From S5-A14a sp050908895 (GTDB lineage Bacteria > Bacillota > Clostridia > Peptostreptococcales > Anaerovoracaceae), in the NCBI GenBank assembly GCA_050908895.1, contig CP171222.1, positions 744,001-808,000 of the forward strand: a stretch of 64,000 nt of DNA, given 5' to 3'. Made by a program: the position numbers and the translations under genes. Position 1 is the stretch's first letter. Every line of letters starts with the position of its first letter. A model generated the notes under the pieces. It did not search any database, was not told the origin of the DNA, and saw nothing but the letters and a program-made list of their open reading frames with translations. Positions 36,378 to 44,530 of this stretch are shown here, piece by piece.

Positions 36378-36470
36378 GTATTGCTAAATCTATAATTTAT
36401 AAAGAAATATTGGTTTATTTAGTTTGGGTTATAATCTTCAATTGTATTAATTAGAAAAGATAGATAGGGA

Positions 36471-37859
36471 ATGCATGAGATGAAAAAATATGATGCAATT
36501 ATTATAGGTGCCGGTGCTGGAGGAGTTTTCGCAGCATATGAATTCACCAAATTAAAATATAGTGGAAAAGTATTAGTTATAGATAAGGGTGCTCCTTTGG
36601 AAAAGAGAAACTGTCCAATTAAGTTAGGTAAGACACCTCAGTGTATAAGATGCAATCCTTGTCATATTATGAATGGATATGGTGGAGCTGGTACTTTGTC
36701 AGATGGCAAATACAATATAACAACAGAATTTGGTGGAGACTTGCACAAAGTAGTTGGTTTTGAGAAAGCTATGGAACTTATGGAATATGTAGATGAAGTT
36801 CTTTGCTCAATGGGAGGCTCAGATGCTATACTTTACTCAACTGCAAATTCTGACATAAAAACAAAATGTTTGCAGAACAATTTACATCTTTTATCTGCTA
36901 AAGTTAGACATTTAGGAACAGATAGAAATGTTAGAATTTTAGGAAAAATTTTTGACTATATATCAAAGAAGATTGATTTTGAGTTTTATACAAATTGTGA
37001 AAGCGTTACAGCAACCGGCAATGGGGAATATTTGGTTAAAACAAATAAGGATGCATATGTATGTAGCAAAGTAATTATGGCTACAGGCAGATCAGGCTCA
37101 AAATGGATTGGTGATGTATGTTCAAATTTTCATATACCTCAAGAGAAAAACAGGGTTGATATAGGTGTGAGAGTAGAACTCCCAGCTGAAGTTTTTAAGC
37201 ACATAACAGATGCTGTATACGAAGGAAAGATTGTGTATAAAACGGATAAATATAACGATATGGTCAGAACGTTTTGTATGAATCCATATGGAGAAGTAGT
37301 TGCAGAAAATACAAACGGCATAGTAACAGTAAATGGACATAGCTATGCTGATCCATCTTTATATACGGAAAATACTAACTTTGCACTTTTAGTTACAAAT
37401 AAATTCACTGAGCCCTTTGACGACAGCAACGAGTATGGTGAGTCAATTGCCCGCTTATCAAATATGCTTGGTGGAGGTGTTTTGTTGCAACGTTTTGGAG
37501 ATCTTGAAAAAGGTAGAAGAAGCAGCGAAAGGCGTATGGAAAAGTGCTTTACCAGACCTACATTAAAGGCAACGCCGGGAGACTTAAGCTTAGTAATTCC
37601 TAAGAGACAGCTAGATAGTATAATCGAAATGATTTATGCACTGGACAAAATTGCACCAGGAACAGCAAATGAAGACACACTTTTATATGGTGTTGAGGTA
37701 AAATTTTATAATTCTAAGGTGATGGTTGATGAAAATATGGAGACAAAAGTCAAAGGCCTATTTGCAATTGGGGATGGATCAGGACTGACTCATTCTCTTT
37801 CTCAGGCTTCAGCGAGTGGAGTTCAGGTGGCAAGAAATATTGTAGAATCTGGATGTTAA
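36471..37859 (+). CDS. FAD-dependent oxidoreductase (COG2509-like)
   Basis: A 462-residue flavoprotein. The dinucleotide-binding motif DAIIIGAGAGGVFAAYE is at the N-terminus and the C-terminal FAD motif LFAIGDGSGLTHSLSQASASG is conserved. The cysteine-rich stretch RNCPIKLGKTPQCIRCNPC near residue 50 and MNGYGGAGTLSDGKYN are typical of the uncharacterised COG2509 dehydrogenase family of Bacillota. Substrate unknown. The start could be ATG 36471 or ATG 36480; neither has an ideal ribosome site. Monocistronic by position. Confidence 0.85.
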   Translation: MHEMKKYDAIIIGAGAGGVFAAYEFTKLKYSGKVLVIDKGAPLEKRNCPIKLGKTPQCIRCNPCHIMNGYGGAGTLSDGKYNITTEFGGDLHKVVGFEKAMELMEYVDEVLCSMGGSDAILYSTANSDIKTKCLQNNLHLLSAKVRHLGTDRNVRILGKIFDYISKKIDFEFYTNCESVTATGNGEYLVKTNKDAYVCSKVIMATGRSGSKWIGDVCSNFHIPQEKNRVDIGVRVELPAEVFKHITDAVYEGKIVYKTDKYNDMVRTFCMNPYGEVVAENTNGIVTVNGHSYADPSLYTENTNFALLVTNKFTEPFDDSNEYGESIARLSNMLGGGVLLQRFGDLEKGRRSSERRMEKCFTRPTLKATPGDLSLVIPKRQLDSIIEMIYALDKIAPGTANEDTLLYGVEVKFYNSKVMVDENMETKVKGLFAIGDGSGLTHSLSQASASGVQVARNIVESGC

Positions 37860-37996
37860 CGATTGCAAAATATACGCGGATTTGACAGCCTTTAAAGGGT
37901 ATGTGGTTATTAACTTCCGAAAAACTATCCTGATTTGTTAATTCCCAAAATCAATGTTGATTTTCCAATTTTAACAAAATACATACCATGTAACTA

Positions 37997-38025
37997 TTGA
38001 AAAAATGAAAAATTTTTAGTATACT
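37997..38025 (+). promoter_or_regulatory. Promoter of tRNA-Leu
   Basis: TTGAAA and TATACT with a 17-base spacer, 29 bases before the tRNA. Confidence 0.7.
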
Positions 38026-38054
38026 CTTATCGTCTCTTGATTTCGACATATTGA

Positions 38055-38139
38055 GCGGTCATGGCGGAATTGGCAGACGCGCACGGTTCAGGTCCGTGTG
38101 AGGAAACTCATGGGGGTTCGAATCCCTTTGACCGCACCA
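38055..38139 (+). tRNA. tRNA-Leu (anticodon CAG)
   Basis: A class II tRNA of 85 bases with encoded CCA. Acceptor GCGGTCA / TGACCGC, anticodon stem CACGG / CCGTG with loop TTCAGGT (anticodon CAG), long variable arm and T-arm GGGGGTTCGAATCCCTT. An imperfect hairpin followed by TTTTTTT at 38144-38187 ends transcription. Confidence 0.95.
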
Positions 38140-38313
38140 TGAAGGAGCTATGACGAATGAAGTAAGTTCGGTGTGGCTCTTTTTTTATGTTTATAACAGC
38201 AAATTAATTTAAGACAGGAGTGGGGAGAATTAGCTATAAATTTAGATATATTGCTTTTTAAATTTACTTTTATTTGTGAGTTGAAAAAAATTTCCTAAAA
38301 AAATTTTAAACTG

Positions 38314-38342
38314 TTGACGGTCTTTGAGGAAAAATATAAAAT
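38314..38342 (+). promoter_or_regulatory. Promoter of yraN-comM
   Basis: TTGACG and TAAAAT with a 17-base spacer, about 50 bases before yraN. Confidence 0.6.
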
Positions 38343-38394
38343 TGAATTTACCAAAATATGGAAAATGCATTAGGTGTGAGAAGGGACTATATAA

Positions 38395-38721
38395 TTGAAG
38401 TCAAAAGATTTGGGAAACTTAGGTGAAAATATGGCAACATCCATGCTTGAGCTATCGGGACATCTTATAATTGAGCGAAATTGGAGAGCAAAAACAGGAG
38501 AAGAGCTCGATATAATTTCAACTAGAAAAGGTAAGTGGTATATAACTGAGGTAAAAACCCGATCAAGCTTAGACTTTGGATATCCATCGGAGGCAATTAA
38601 CAAAAGAAAAATATATAGTATGAATAAAGCCTTCTATAAGTTTATGAAATCCCGAAAATTAGATTATGTAGAACCTCACATTGAAATATTGGAAATATTA
38701 ATTAATAACTTACATTACTAA
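38395..38721 (+). CDS. YraN/UPF0102 family endonuclease-like protein
   Basis: A 108-residue protein of the restriction-endonuclease fold. LGENMATSMLELSGHLIIERNWR, GEELDII and WYITEVKTRSS give the E, D and ExK residues expected for UPF0102. It begins with TTG at 38395 after AAGGGA. The order yraN then comM is a conserved pairing in many bacteria. The role is unsettled; a DNA-processing function is assumed from the fold. Confidence 0.88.
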   Translation: MKSKDLGNLGENMATSMLELSGHLIIERNWRAKTGEELDIISTRKGKWYITEVKTRSSLDFGYPSEAINKRKIYSMNKAFYKFMKSRKLDYVEPHIEILEILINNLHY

Positions 38722-38740
38722 TTAATAATAAGGAGATAAT

Positions 38741-39829
38741 ATGTTTAATTTAATTAAGACGGGAACCTTGCAGGGTCTTAAAGGAGAAATAATAAACATT
38801 GAGACAGATATTTCTAACGGAATACCTTATTTTAAAATTGTAGGAATGGTTGACACGACAATTAAGGAAGCAAGGGAACGCGTAAGAGGTGCAATAATAA
38901 ATTCAAATTTTAAATTTCCCAATAGGAAGATAACTGTAAATTTCTCTCCAGCAGATATTCACAAACGAGGAACACATTTTGATTTGCCTTTGGCAATTTC
39001 AATACTCTGTGCATCAGGGCAAGTACAAATAACAAAGTACTTTAGTCATCAAACAGCATTCTTAGGAGAACTGTCTTTAGATGGTAAAATTAAATCCGTC
39101 AAAGGAGTTCTACCTCTCATAACAGCCCTGAAGTCGAATGGAATTACTAAATTTTTTTTACCTAAAAGGAATACAACGGAAGCATCTTTAATTAAAGATA
39201 TTGAGATATATTCAGAGGAAAATCTAAGGCATGTTGTTGAAGTTTTGATTGGCAAACGAAAGAGAAATAATATTTTTAATACAAAGCAGATAGGTAATTT
39301 AGACAGTGGGCTTAACGATGAGGCGTTAGATTTTGCAGAAATTAAGGGGCATGAGACGGTAAAGCGCGCCATAATAGTCGCGGCTGCAGGCGGACATGGA
39401 GTATTACTTGTGGGTAGTCCGTCCTGCGGCAAGACGATGATTTCTAAAAGGCTAACCTCAATACTGCCACCAATGGAATATGAAGAAATGGTTGAGGCAA
39501 CAATGATTCACTCAATTGCTGGGAACCTGTCTGATGAGTTGCCTTTCATAAATAAGAGGCCTTTTAGAAATCCACACTACTCAATTTCCAGATCAGGACT
39601 TATTGGAGGCGGAAATGTACCTGTGCCTGGAGAACTATCCCTTGCAACGAAAGGGGTTTTGTTTTTAGATGAAATCGGGGAGTTGAGAAGAGAAACTATT
39701 GAAGCTCTAAGAACTCCACTTGAAGAGAAAAAAGTGACAATTGTAAGACGAGGAATGGCCATCGATTATCCAGCAGATTTTCTTTTCGTAGCAGCAACAA
39801 ACAACGCAACACGCAAATGGATACAATGA
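38741..39829 (+). pseudogene. comM: ComM/YifB Mg-chelatase-like ATPase, 3' end displaced by an insertion
   Basis: The first 354 codons encode a normal ComM/YifB: the N-terminal LonC-like domain, Walker A VLLVGSPSCGKTMISKR near residue 228, the FRNPHYSISRSGLIGGG segment and Walker B GVLFLDEIGEL. Relatives continue FLFVAATNPCPCG and are about 505-510 residues long. Here the match ends after ATN at 39802, followed by eight unrelated codons and a stop. The missing 150 or so codons should reappear beyond the window at the far end of the inserted element. ComM is a branch-migration helicase used in natural transformation, so its loss may affect DNA uptake until the element excises. Confidence 0.9.
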
Positions 39830-39847
39830 TATTTTAGGGTGCTTATG

Positions 39848-39865
39848 TGAAATACTTGTATTTCA
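39848..39865. repeat. Palindrome close to the element's left end
   Basis: TGAAATAC-TT-GTATTTCA, a perfect 8-base inverted repeat with a two-base centre, 45 bases inside the presumed junction. It may be part of an attachment site, a recombinase-directionality site or an operator for the SymE-like gene. Apart from it I see no gene between 39830 and 40001. Confidence 0.5.
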
Positions 39866-40001
39866 AAGGCTTTGAGTAAGTTTACGAGACATAAAATAGT
39901 TAAGAATCCTGAAACAAAAATAATTACATATGAATTGCATCACCAGAAATTTTTTAGTGGGTGCATAATTCAACGATAGCATTTTAGAAAAGGAGTTGAT
40001 T

Positions 40002-40184
40002 ATGGAGAAGAATAATCGGACATTGAAAGTATATGGAATGAGCAATAATCGATATAATGATACACCTACCATCATGATGAAATGGAAATGGTTAGAAAAA
40101 TTTGGATTTAAGGTAGGGCAGAGATATCATGTTGATTGTCAGAATGGGAAATTGATTATTTCTATAAAGAAAAATACAAATTGA
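40002..40184 (+). CDS. SymE-like type I toxin-family protein
   Basis: A 60-residue protein with LKVYGMSNNRYNDTPTIMMKWKWLEKFGFKVGQRYHV and a final NGKLIIS strand, matching the SymE family, an AbrB-like swapped-hairpin fold known in E. coli as an SOS-induced toxin controlled by an antisense RNA. AAAAGGAG lies seven bases before ATG 40002; an upstream in-frame TTG at 39996 overlaps that site. SymE-like genes are frequent on mobile elements. Whether this one is toxic, and whether an antisense RNA exists, cannot be told from the sequence. Confidence 0.75.
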   Translation: MEKNNRTLKVYGMSNNRYNDTPTIMMKWKWLEKFGFKVGQRYHVDCQNGKLIISIKKNTN

Positions 40185-40204
40185 GTTTTTGTGGCAACAA
40201 AAAC

Positions 40205-40246
40205 TTGACAATTATTGTAGCTACATTTATAATAAGTGTGGCTACA
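40205..40246 (+). promoter_or_regulatory. Consensus promoter with twin operator palindromes
   Basis: Perfect TTGACA (40205), 17-base spacer and perfect TATAAT (40228). Two near-identical sites, TGTAGCTACA (40216-40225) and TGTGGCTACA (40237-40246), flank the -10 with centres 21 bases apart, two helical turns. Together they form a 15-base inverted repeat. This is the layout expected for cooperative binding by the ribbon-helix-helix protein encoded next. Confidence 0.85.
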
Positions 40247-40271
40247 ATAATAAAGAAAGGAGTTTGTTATA

Positions 40272-40754
40272 ATGGCGAGACCTAAAATAGATGATGCTAG
40301 AGACAAAATGTATCGTGTTCGGGTTAATGATGAAGAAGAACAGATGTTGCAGTATGTATGTGATAGAAAAGAATTAAAAAATAAATCAGATGTTTTTCGT
40401 GCAGCTTTGAAAGAAGCATATGGTATGCTCAGGATGAGAGAGTTTGATATGAATGAAAATCAAGACTCTTATTATGAAGAATATGCTGAAGGTATTAGTT
40501 TGGAACGTATTGTTGACTGCCCATATTGTTCAAGTAAAAATAAAATAGATTTAGTTGATGAATGTGATGAAAGTTCCTATGAGAGGCAAATGGGTCCAGA
40601 AACCATATATGAATTTGATACAGAAGATAATTACTGCAAAAATTGTGGTAGACAATTTCGTGTTTCAGGATACATAAGCGAATATCCAATGGGGGCATTT
40701 AATTTTGAAGAAATTAATGTAAATCCTATAGAAGGTGAGGAAGAATATGAGTAA
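40272..40754 (+). CDS. Ribbon-helix-helix protein with C-terminal zinc ribbon
   Basis: A 160-residue protein. Residues 1-55 (DKMYRVRVNDEEEQMLQYV, KNKSDVFRAALKEAY) resemble a ribbon-helix-helix DNA-binding domain. The second half has two CxxC pairs, C83/C86 and C122/C125, forming a probable zinc ribbon. The acidic linker between the pairs is unusual. AAAGGAG lies upstream. The twin palindromes in its promoter make autoregulation likely. It is the first gene of three that overlap or nearly abut, the last being a nuclease, so an antitoxin or immunity-regulator role is plausible but unproven. Confidence 0.6.
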   Translation: MARPKIDDARDKMYRVRVNDEEEQMLQYVCDRKELKNKSDVFRAALKEAYGMLRMREFDMNENQDSYYEEYAEGISLERIVDCPYCSSKNKIDLVDECDESSYERQMGPETIYEFDTEDNYCKNCGRQFRVSGYISEYPMGAFNFEEINVNPIEGEEEYE

Positions 40755-41247
40755 ACAACTTAGTGAAGTGGAAGTATTAAAGCAATTAGATATACCAGAT
40801 TTTAGGCATATGACTAAAGATAAAGTTATTAACTTCGCATCAATGCTACAAAATATGGATCCAGAAGTTGCAAAAAAAGCAATTGAACAGTTCCCCGAAT
40901 TTGCGAAGATGTCATTAGAAGCTTTTAAGGAATATAGAACAGTTTTAGAGAAAACATTAGATGCAAGCAAGGAAAGTAGCAAAGATTGTTTTAATTTATA
41001 TGACAAGGTACTTTCCGCACTAGAAAAATGTGTTTCTCAAGAGGAGATTTCTTTTGAAGAGAAAAAATATTATTTGGATAATATGATGGAAATTGCTCGG
41101 ATGGCAGAAAAGAAAGATAGTGAAAATAAAGCGTTTTATTGGAAAGTTATAGGTGCAGGGACAGTAGCTGTGATTTCGATCGTAGGATTAGGTGCCGCAG
41201 CGTTAGGTGGTAAATTTGATATTGATTTGCCAAAGCCCAAGCTTTAA
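40747..41247 (+). CDS. Membrane-anchored helical protein of unknown function
   Basis: A 166-residue protein I do not recognise. The first 125 residues are charged and helical, with a coiled-coil feel (EAFKEYRTVLEKTLDASKE); a single hydrophobic segment lies at about 134-153 (VIGAGTVAVISIVGLGAAAL), followed by a short tail. The N-terminus would be cytosolic if this is a tail-anchored protein. I chose ATG 40747, preceded by GGTGAGGAAG and overlapping the regulator gene by eight bases; GTG 40735 is upstream in frame. Coupling to regulator and nuclease suggests one functional unit. Confidence 0.6.
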   Translation: MSKQLSEVEVLKQLDIPDFRHMTKDKVINFASMLQNMDPEVAKKAIEQFPEFAKMSLEAFKEYRTVLEKTLDASKESSKDCFNLYDKVLSALEKCVSQEEISFEEKKYYLDNMMEIARMAEKKDSENKAFYWKVIGAGTVAVISIVGLGAAALGGKFDIDLPKPKL

Positions 41248-41270
41248 GAGGTATTCAAGGAGAAGGAGAT

Positions 41271-42254
41271 ATGTCAGAGTTAGTTGCATATGGAACTGAA
41301 GTAAGTAGTGTTTTTCAGTTAATAGGAAATCTTGAGAATGACATAACTAAAAGTATTGCTTGGGCATTAGCACGCTGTCCCGAATTTCTTAAAGCAGTAA
41401 TCAATGAAGTGATGTCGTTAGAGATTAATACACAAAATGTTAGGATTAAGTACCAGGAATTTGAGAAGAATAAAGGTATAACGGATTTGGAAATAACTGA
41501 TGATACTTCATTTTATATAATTATTGAAGCCAAAAGGGGCTGGATTTTACCAGGTGCTGAGCAACTTGCTTTATATTCACAAAGACGAAATATTATAGAA
41601 AGTCCAGTCTCATATAAAGCTATTATTTCAATGTCAGAGTGTAGTGAAGATTATGCAAATGCATATTTGCCTTTTAAGGTTATAAATGATATTCCAGTAA
41701 ATCATTTGTCCTGGAAGAGAATATATGAACTAGCAAATTCTGCAAAAGTTGGTTCTAGTATATCACAAAAAAATTTGTTAAAAGAATTAATGAGATATTT
41801 GGGAGGAATAATGACTATGCAGGCAAAAGAATCAAATTGGGTATATGTGGTTTCACTTTCAACTGCAAAACCAGAAAATTGTGATCTGACATGGATAGAA
41901 TTAGTAGAAAAGAAAATGAAATATTTTCACCCATTTGGAATTAATGGTTGGCCTAAAGAACCACCTAATTATATAGGTTTTCGGTATGGAGGAAGATTAC
42001 AGTCAATTTATCATATTGAAAGCTATTCGATAGTAAAAAATCTTCATGATGAGATTGAGGAAATGCCTAATGTGGAAGATAAATATGAGCATTTTGTGTA
42101 CAGCCTTGGGAAACCAATTATACCATCAAAAGTCGTTAAGACAGGAAACATATACGCATCTGGTCGCAAATGGGCAATGCTTGATACATTATTGACTGCT
42201 GATACGATTCATGAAGCTAGTGAAATTTCCAAACAAAGAATGAATAACGAATAA
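41271..42254 (+). CDS. PD-(D/E)XK nuclease-like protein
   Basis: A 327-residue protein with GITDLEI (D72) followed by FYIIIEAKRGW (E86-x-K88), the catalytic spacing of PD-(D/E)XK nucleases. The N-terminal 60 residues and the C-terminal 200 residues show no domain I can name. AAGGAGGAGAT-like sequence (GGAGAAGGAG) lies before the ATG. It ends the tricistron led by the ribbon-helix-helix protein and is closed by a strong terminator. A phage-defence or toxin nuclease is the natural hypothesis; the target is unknown. Confidence 0.65.
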   Translation: MSELVAYGTEVSSVFQLIGNLENDITKSIAWALARCPEFLKAVINEVMSLEINTQNVRIKYQEFEKNKGITDLEITDDTSFYIIIEAKRGWILPGAEQLALYSQRRNIIESPVSYKAIISMSECSEDYANAYLPFKVINDIPVNHLSWKRIYELANSAKVGSSISQKNLLKELMRYLGGIMTMQAKESNWVYVVSLSTAKPENCDLTWIELVEKKMKYFHPFGINGWPKEPPNYIGFRYGGRLQSIYHIESYSIVKNLHDEIEEMPNVEDKYEHFVYSLGKPIIPSKVVKTGNIYASGRKWAMLDTLLTADTIHEASEISKQRMNNE

Positions 42255-42258
42255 CGAT

Positions 42259-42298
42259 AAAATAACAGGGGAATAGAAAAAATAATCCCTGTTATTTT
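42259..42298. terminator. Bidirectional terminator
   Basis: A perfect 12-base-pair inverted repeat AAAATAACAGGG / CCCTGTTATTTT with a 16-base loop between convergent nuclease and ParB-like genes, T-rich on both strands. Confidence 0.85.
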
Positions 42299-42319
42299 AT
42301 TATTACATATTTAACTATA

Positions 42320-43177
42320 CTAGATGGTTTCATCATCAGAATCATCAGGTGGTTCATATTCCATCAAATCTTCAGCCTTGTTTTTCCTCGGAGTCTTTTT
42401 TGCATATAGCTTATCCCAAGTGAGATGAACTTTGGAACGTTTGTTATAAAAAATGAGGATAGCTTCAGCATAGCCAAGAGAGCCAACACGTCTGTCTTTG
42501 GCGGTCTGACTTAGAGTTTTGATGGATACTCTGCCAAGTCTTTCTTTAAAAATGGTATCCTTTATTTGGTCTCCATAAGCCACCACAAGTCTTGCTACAC
42601 CATTTAGCATATTTGCACTAAGGGAATTAAGTTCACCCTCCCAAGTGCCAATTAGGAGCCTTAGGACATGGTCTAAGACATGAAAGCCATGTTTATCATA
42701 TATTGTTTCTAAAGTGGAAATAGCACAGATGCCACCGGGTATTTTGGCTGATGATAGAGTAAGGTTATAGGATTCAACCAAGTCTTGAATAATGAGATGC
42801 TTATCACTTCCAGCCTCTATACTTGCCATAAAAGTTTCATAGGGCAGTAGTGGCTTTACATATTTCATTTGGTTTGCAAAAATATCAGCTTCTTCGGTAT
42901 ACTCCAGCTCATCATATATCATGCACCATACAGGAGTTTCTCTAGAACCTGAAACAAGGGCAATAATCTCAATGGTATGCTGACCATTAAAAACATAGTT
43001 TATACCATCTCTACGGCTTACTTTTACAGGATTTACCTGATATAAGTCAAAGTTAGCAGCTGCTCGTTGAACGTGCCTAGTGGATAAATTCCTTTGATAA
43101 TTTTGGTTAGAAACCAGGTTCTTTATTGGTATCTGTTCGAAGTGAACATTCGGCACATAATTCAGTAGGTCTTCCAT
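42320..43177 (-). CDS. ParB-like nuclease-domain protein (DUF6551-like)
   Basis: A 285-residue protein with a ParB/sulfiredoxin-like N-terminal domain: FEQIPIKNLVSNQNYQRNL, NPVKVSRRDGINYVFNGQHTIEI (the G-x-H/R motif of the ParB CTPase fold). The helical remainder ends in an acidic tail. AAGGAGG lies nine bases before ATG 43177. Its start overlaps the upstream ParB-like gene by 71 bases in another frame, a larger overlap than usual. Probably part of the recombinase module; chromosome-type segregation is not implied. Confidence 0.7.
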   Translation of the reverse strand: MEDLLNYVPNVHFEQIPIKNLVSNQNYQRNLSTRHVQRAAANFDLYQVNPVKVSRRDGINYVFNGQHTIEIIALVSGSRETPVWCMIYDELEYTEEADIFANQMKYVKPLLPYETFMASIEAGSDKHLIIQDLVESYNLTLSSAKIPGGICAISTLETIYDKHGFHVLDHVLRLLIGTWEGELNSLSANMLNGVARLVVAYGDQIKDTIFKERLGRVSIKTLSQTAKDRRVGSLGYAEAILIFYNKRSKVHLTWDKLYAKKTPRKNKAEDLMEYEPPDDSDDETI

Positions 43178-44153
43178 TTGTAGTATCCTCCTTTATAATA
43201 TCTTCTAATTCCTTTATCGATAATTTAAGTAGTCTAAGCTGGTATAATACTTTTTCTTTAGTATTTTTAGATGCCTTTGAAAAATCTGTATCTATTCTTG
43301 CTCGGTCGATAATGCTTCTCCATGAAGGGGAAGTGAAAACAAGACTGGATAGACTTGAGTCCGGATCATATTTAGGCATCTTTTTTATGGCAGCAAGTTT
43401 TGAAGGTTCCTGTTTTCTTCTGCGAGTTTCAGACTTTTCCGTATAGGTATATTTCCACTGAAGTGACTGCCTTATTACAGCATAATTTATATGTGCAATA
43501 CTATTTTCCATGATATATTGATTTAGACTTTTTACTTCATGAGCAGGAAGTCTATTAAGTTCTACCATATTTTCATGAGAAACTCGTATTTTACCAGATA
43601 ATATATTTTCCGCTAGGTTAAGGTCTTTGTCTCTTAGACTATTTATTATTTTGGTATAGGTTTCATATTTAAAAACTGTGCCGGGTGCTATATGAAATGT
43701 ATTTCCAATCTTATGGGATATTTCTTGTTTGTTGTAGGCTTTAGGAGGAATAAAGGGATGACTTTTGCTATCTTTCATTTCGTTAGAACGCACATATAAA
43801 TTTGCGTTCTTTTCAACCTCAGCTTGATAGGCTCTTCCTATGAGATATTTACGCATTTCTCGTGTGAGGTCTTCCCGTTTTAGCTGTTCAGAACATATCT
43901 GATAATATACTTCTGCTTTTGTATATACCTGTAATTGTTTTAAGTTAAAGGGTATACCCCATATTTTGCAAATATCATATCTTTTGTGACCGTCGACTAT
44001 GATTTCATTCCATATAGTGATTGGAGATAGGCAGCCATCATCAACGATACTTTCCTCAAGTTTTGTATAAGCAGATTCTGAGCAAGGCTGTATGAGAAAC
44101 ATGAATTCTTCATCTTTTTCCAGTTTTGGTAAATTCCATTCTACATTATTCAT
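43107..44153 (-). CDS. ParB-like protein with helix-turn-helix region
   Basis: A 348-residue protein. The N-terminus (YTKLEESIVDDGCLSPITIWNEIIVDGHKRYDICKIWGIPF) is a clear ParB N-terminal domain, and the region about 150-185 (YNKQEISHKIGNTFHIAPGTVFKYETYTKIINSL) looks like the KorB/ParB helix-turn-helix. It belongs to the leftward run from the serine recombinase. Its C-terminal 23 codons overlap the next ParB-like gene. A DNA-binding accessory role in element maintenance or transposition is inferred. Confidence 0.72.
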   Translation of the reverse strand: MNNVEWNLPKLEKDEEFMFLIQPCSESAYTKLEESIVDDGCLSPITIWNEIIVDGHKRYDICKIWGIPFNLKQLQVYTKAEVYYQICSEQLKREDLTREMRKYLIGRAYQAEVEKNANLYVRSNEMKDSKSHPFIPPKAYNKQEISHKIGNTFHIAPGTVFKYETYTKIINSLRDKDLNLAENILSGKIRVSHENMVELNRLPAHEVKSLNQYIMENSIAHINYAVIRQSLQWKYTYTEKSETRRRKQEPSKLAAIKKMPKYDPDSSLSSLVFTSPSWRSIIDRARIDTDFSKASKNTKEKVLYQLRLLKLSIKELEDIIKEDTTNGRPTELCAECSLRTDTNKEPGF

Positions 44154-44157
44154 AGGA

Positions 44158-44529
44158 TTATATTTCCTCCGTTGGTATGGAATCTTTTATAGAAAACTGT
44201 GCCAAGCATTCTCCTTTGTTGTATTTTCCATATATCCTATAAGAGGAGTTTATTTGCCATGAATTATCTATATCCTTTAGAAGTAAAATAAGGTCTCTAC
44301 AGCCAAACTCAACACAGTTTCCATCATTTAATTGATTGCTCCTTATTCTAAGGGCGGATTTGTCTTTAGCAGAGGATTTTTTTATAGCGATAAGTTTCTC
44401 TTTAGGATTTACTAAAAGATTTATAAAAGAAGGATCGCCAATCATATGAAGAGTGGTTTTGTGAATTCTGATCCTGTTTTTCTTCAGATCTATACATACA
44501 ATAGGCTTTTGATTTTCATAAGCATTCAT
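44158..44529 (-). CDS. Recombinase-associated repeat-domain protein, short form
   Basis: A 123-residue protein with no named domain. IRIHKTTLHMIGDPSFINLLVNPKEKLIAIKKS and SSYRIYGKY align with segments of the recombinase C-terminus and of the preceding gene, so it is a third copy of the same domain. I chose ATG 44529, with GAGG upstream; the frame is open to 44559. It sits four bases after the start region of the ParB-like gene's neighbour and shares the leftward transcript. Role unknown. Confidence 0.55.
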   Translation of the reverse strand: MNAYENQKPIVCIDLKKNRIRIHKTTLHMIGDPSFINLLVNPKEKLIAIKKSSAKDKSALRIRSNQLNDGNCVEFGCRDLILLLKDIDNSWQINSSYRIYGKYNKGECLAQFSIKDSIPTEEI

Positions 44530-44530
44530 G

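Noticed and set aside
43126..43446. An open frame on the plus strand opposite the ParB-like genes
   Set aside because: It is the complement of a well-supported ParB-like coding region and has no ribosome site.
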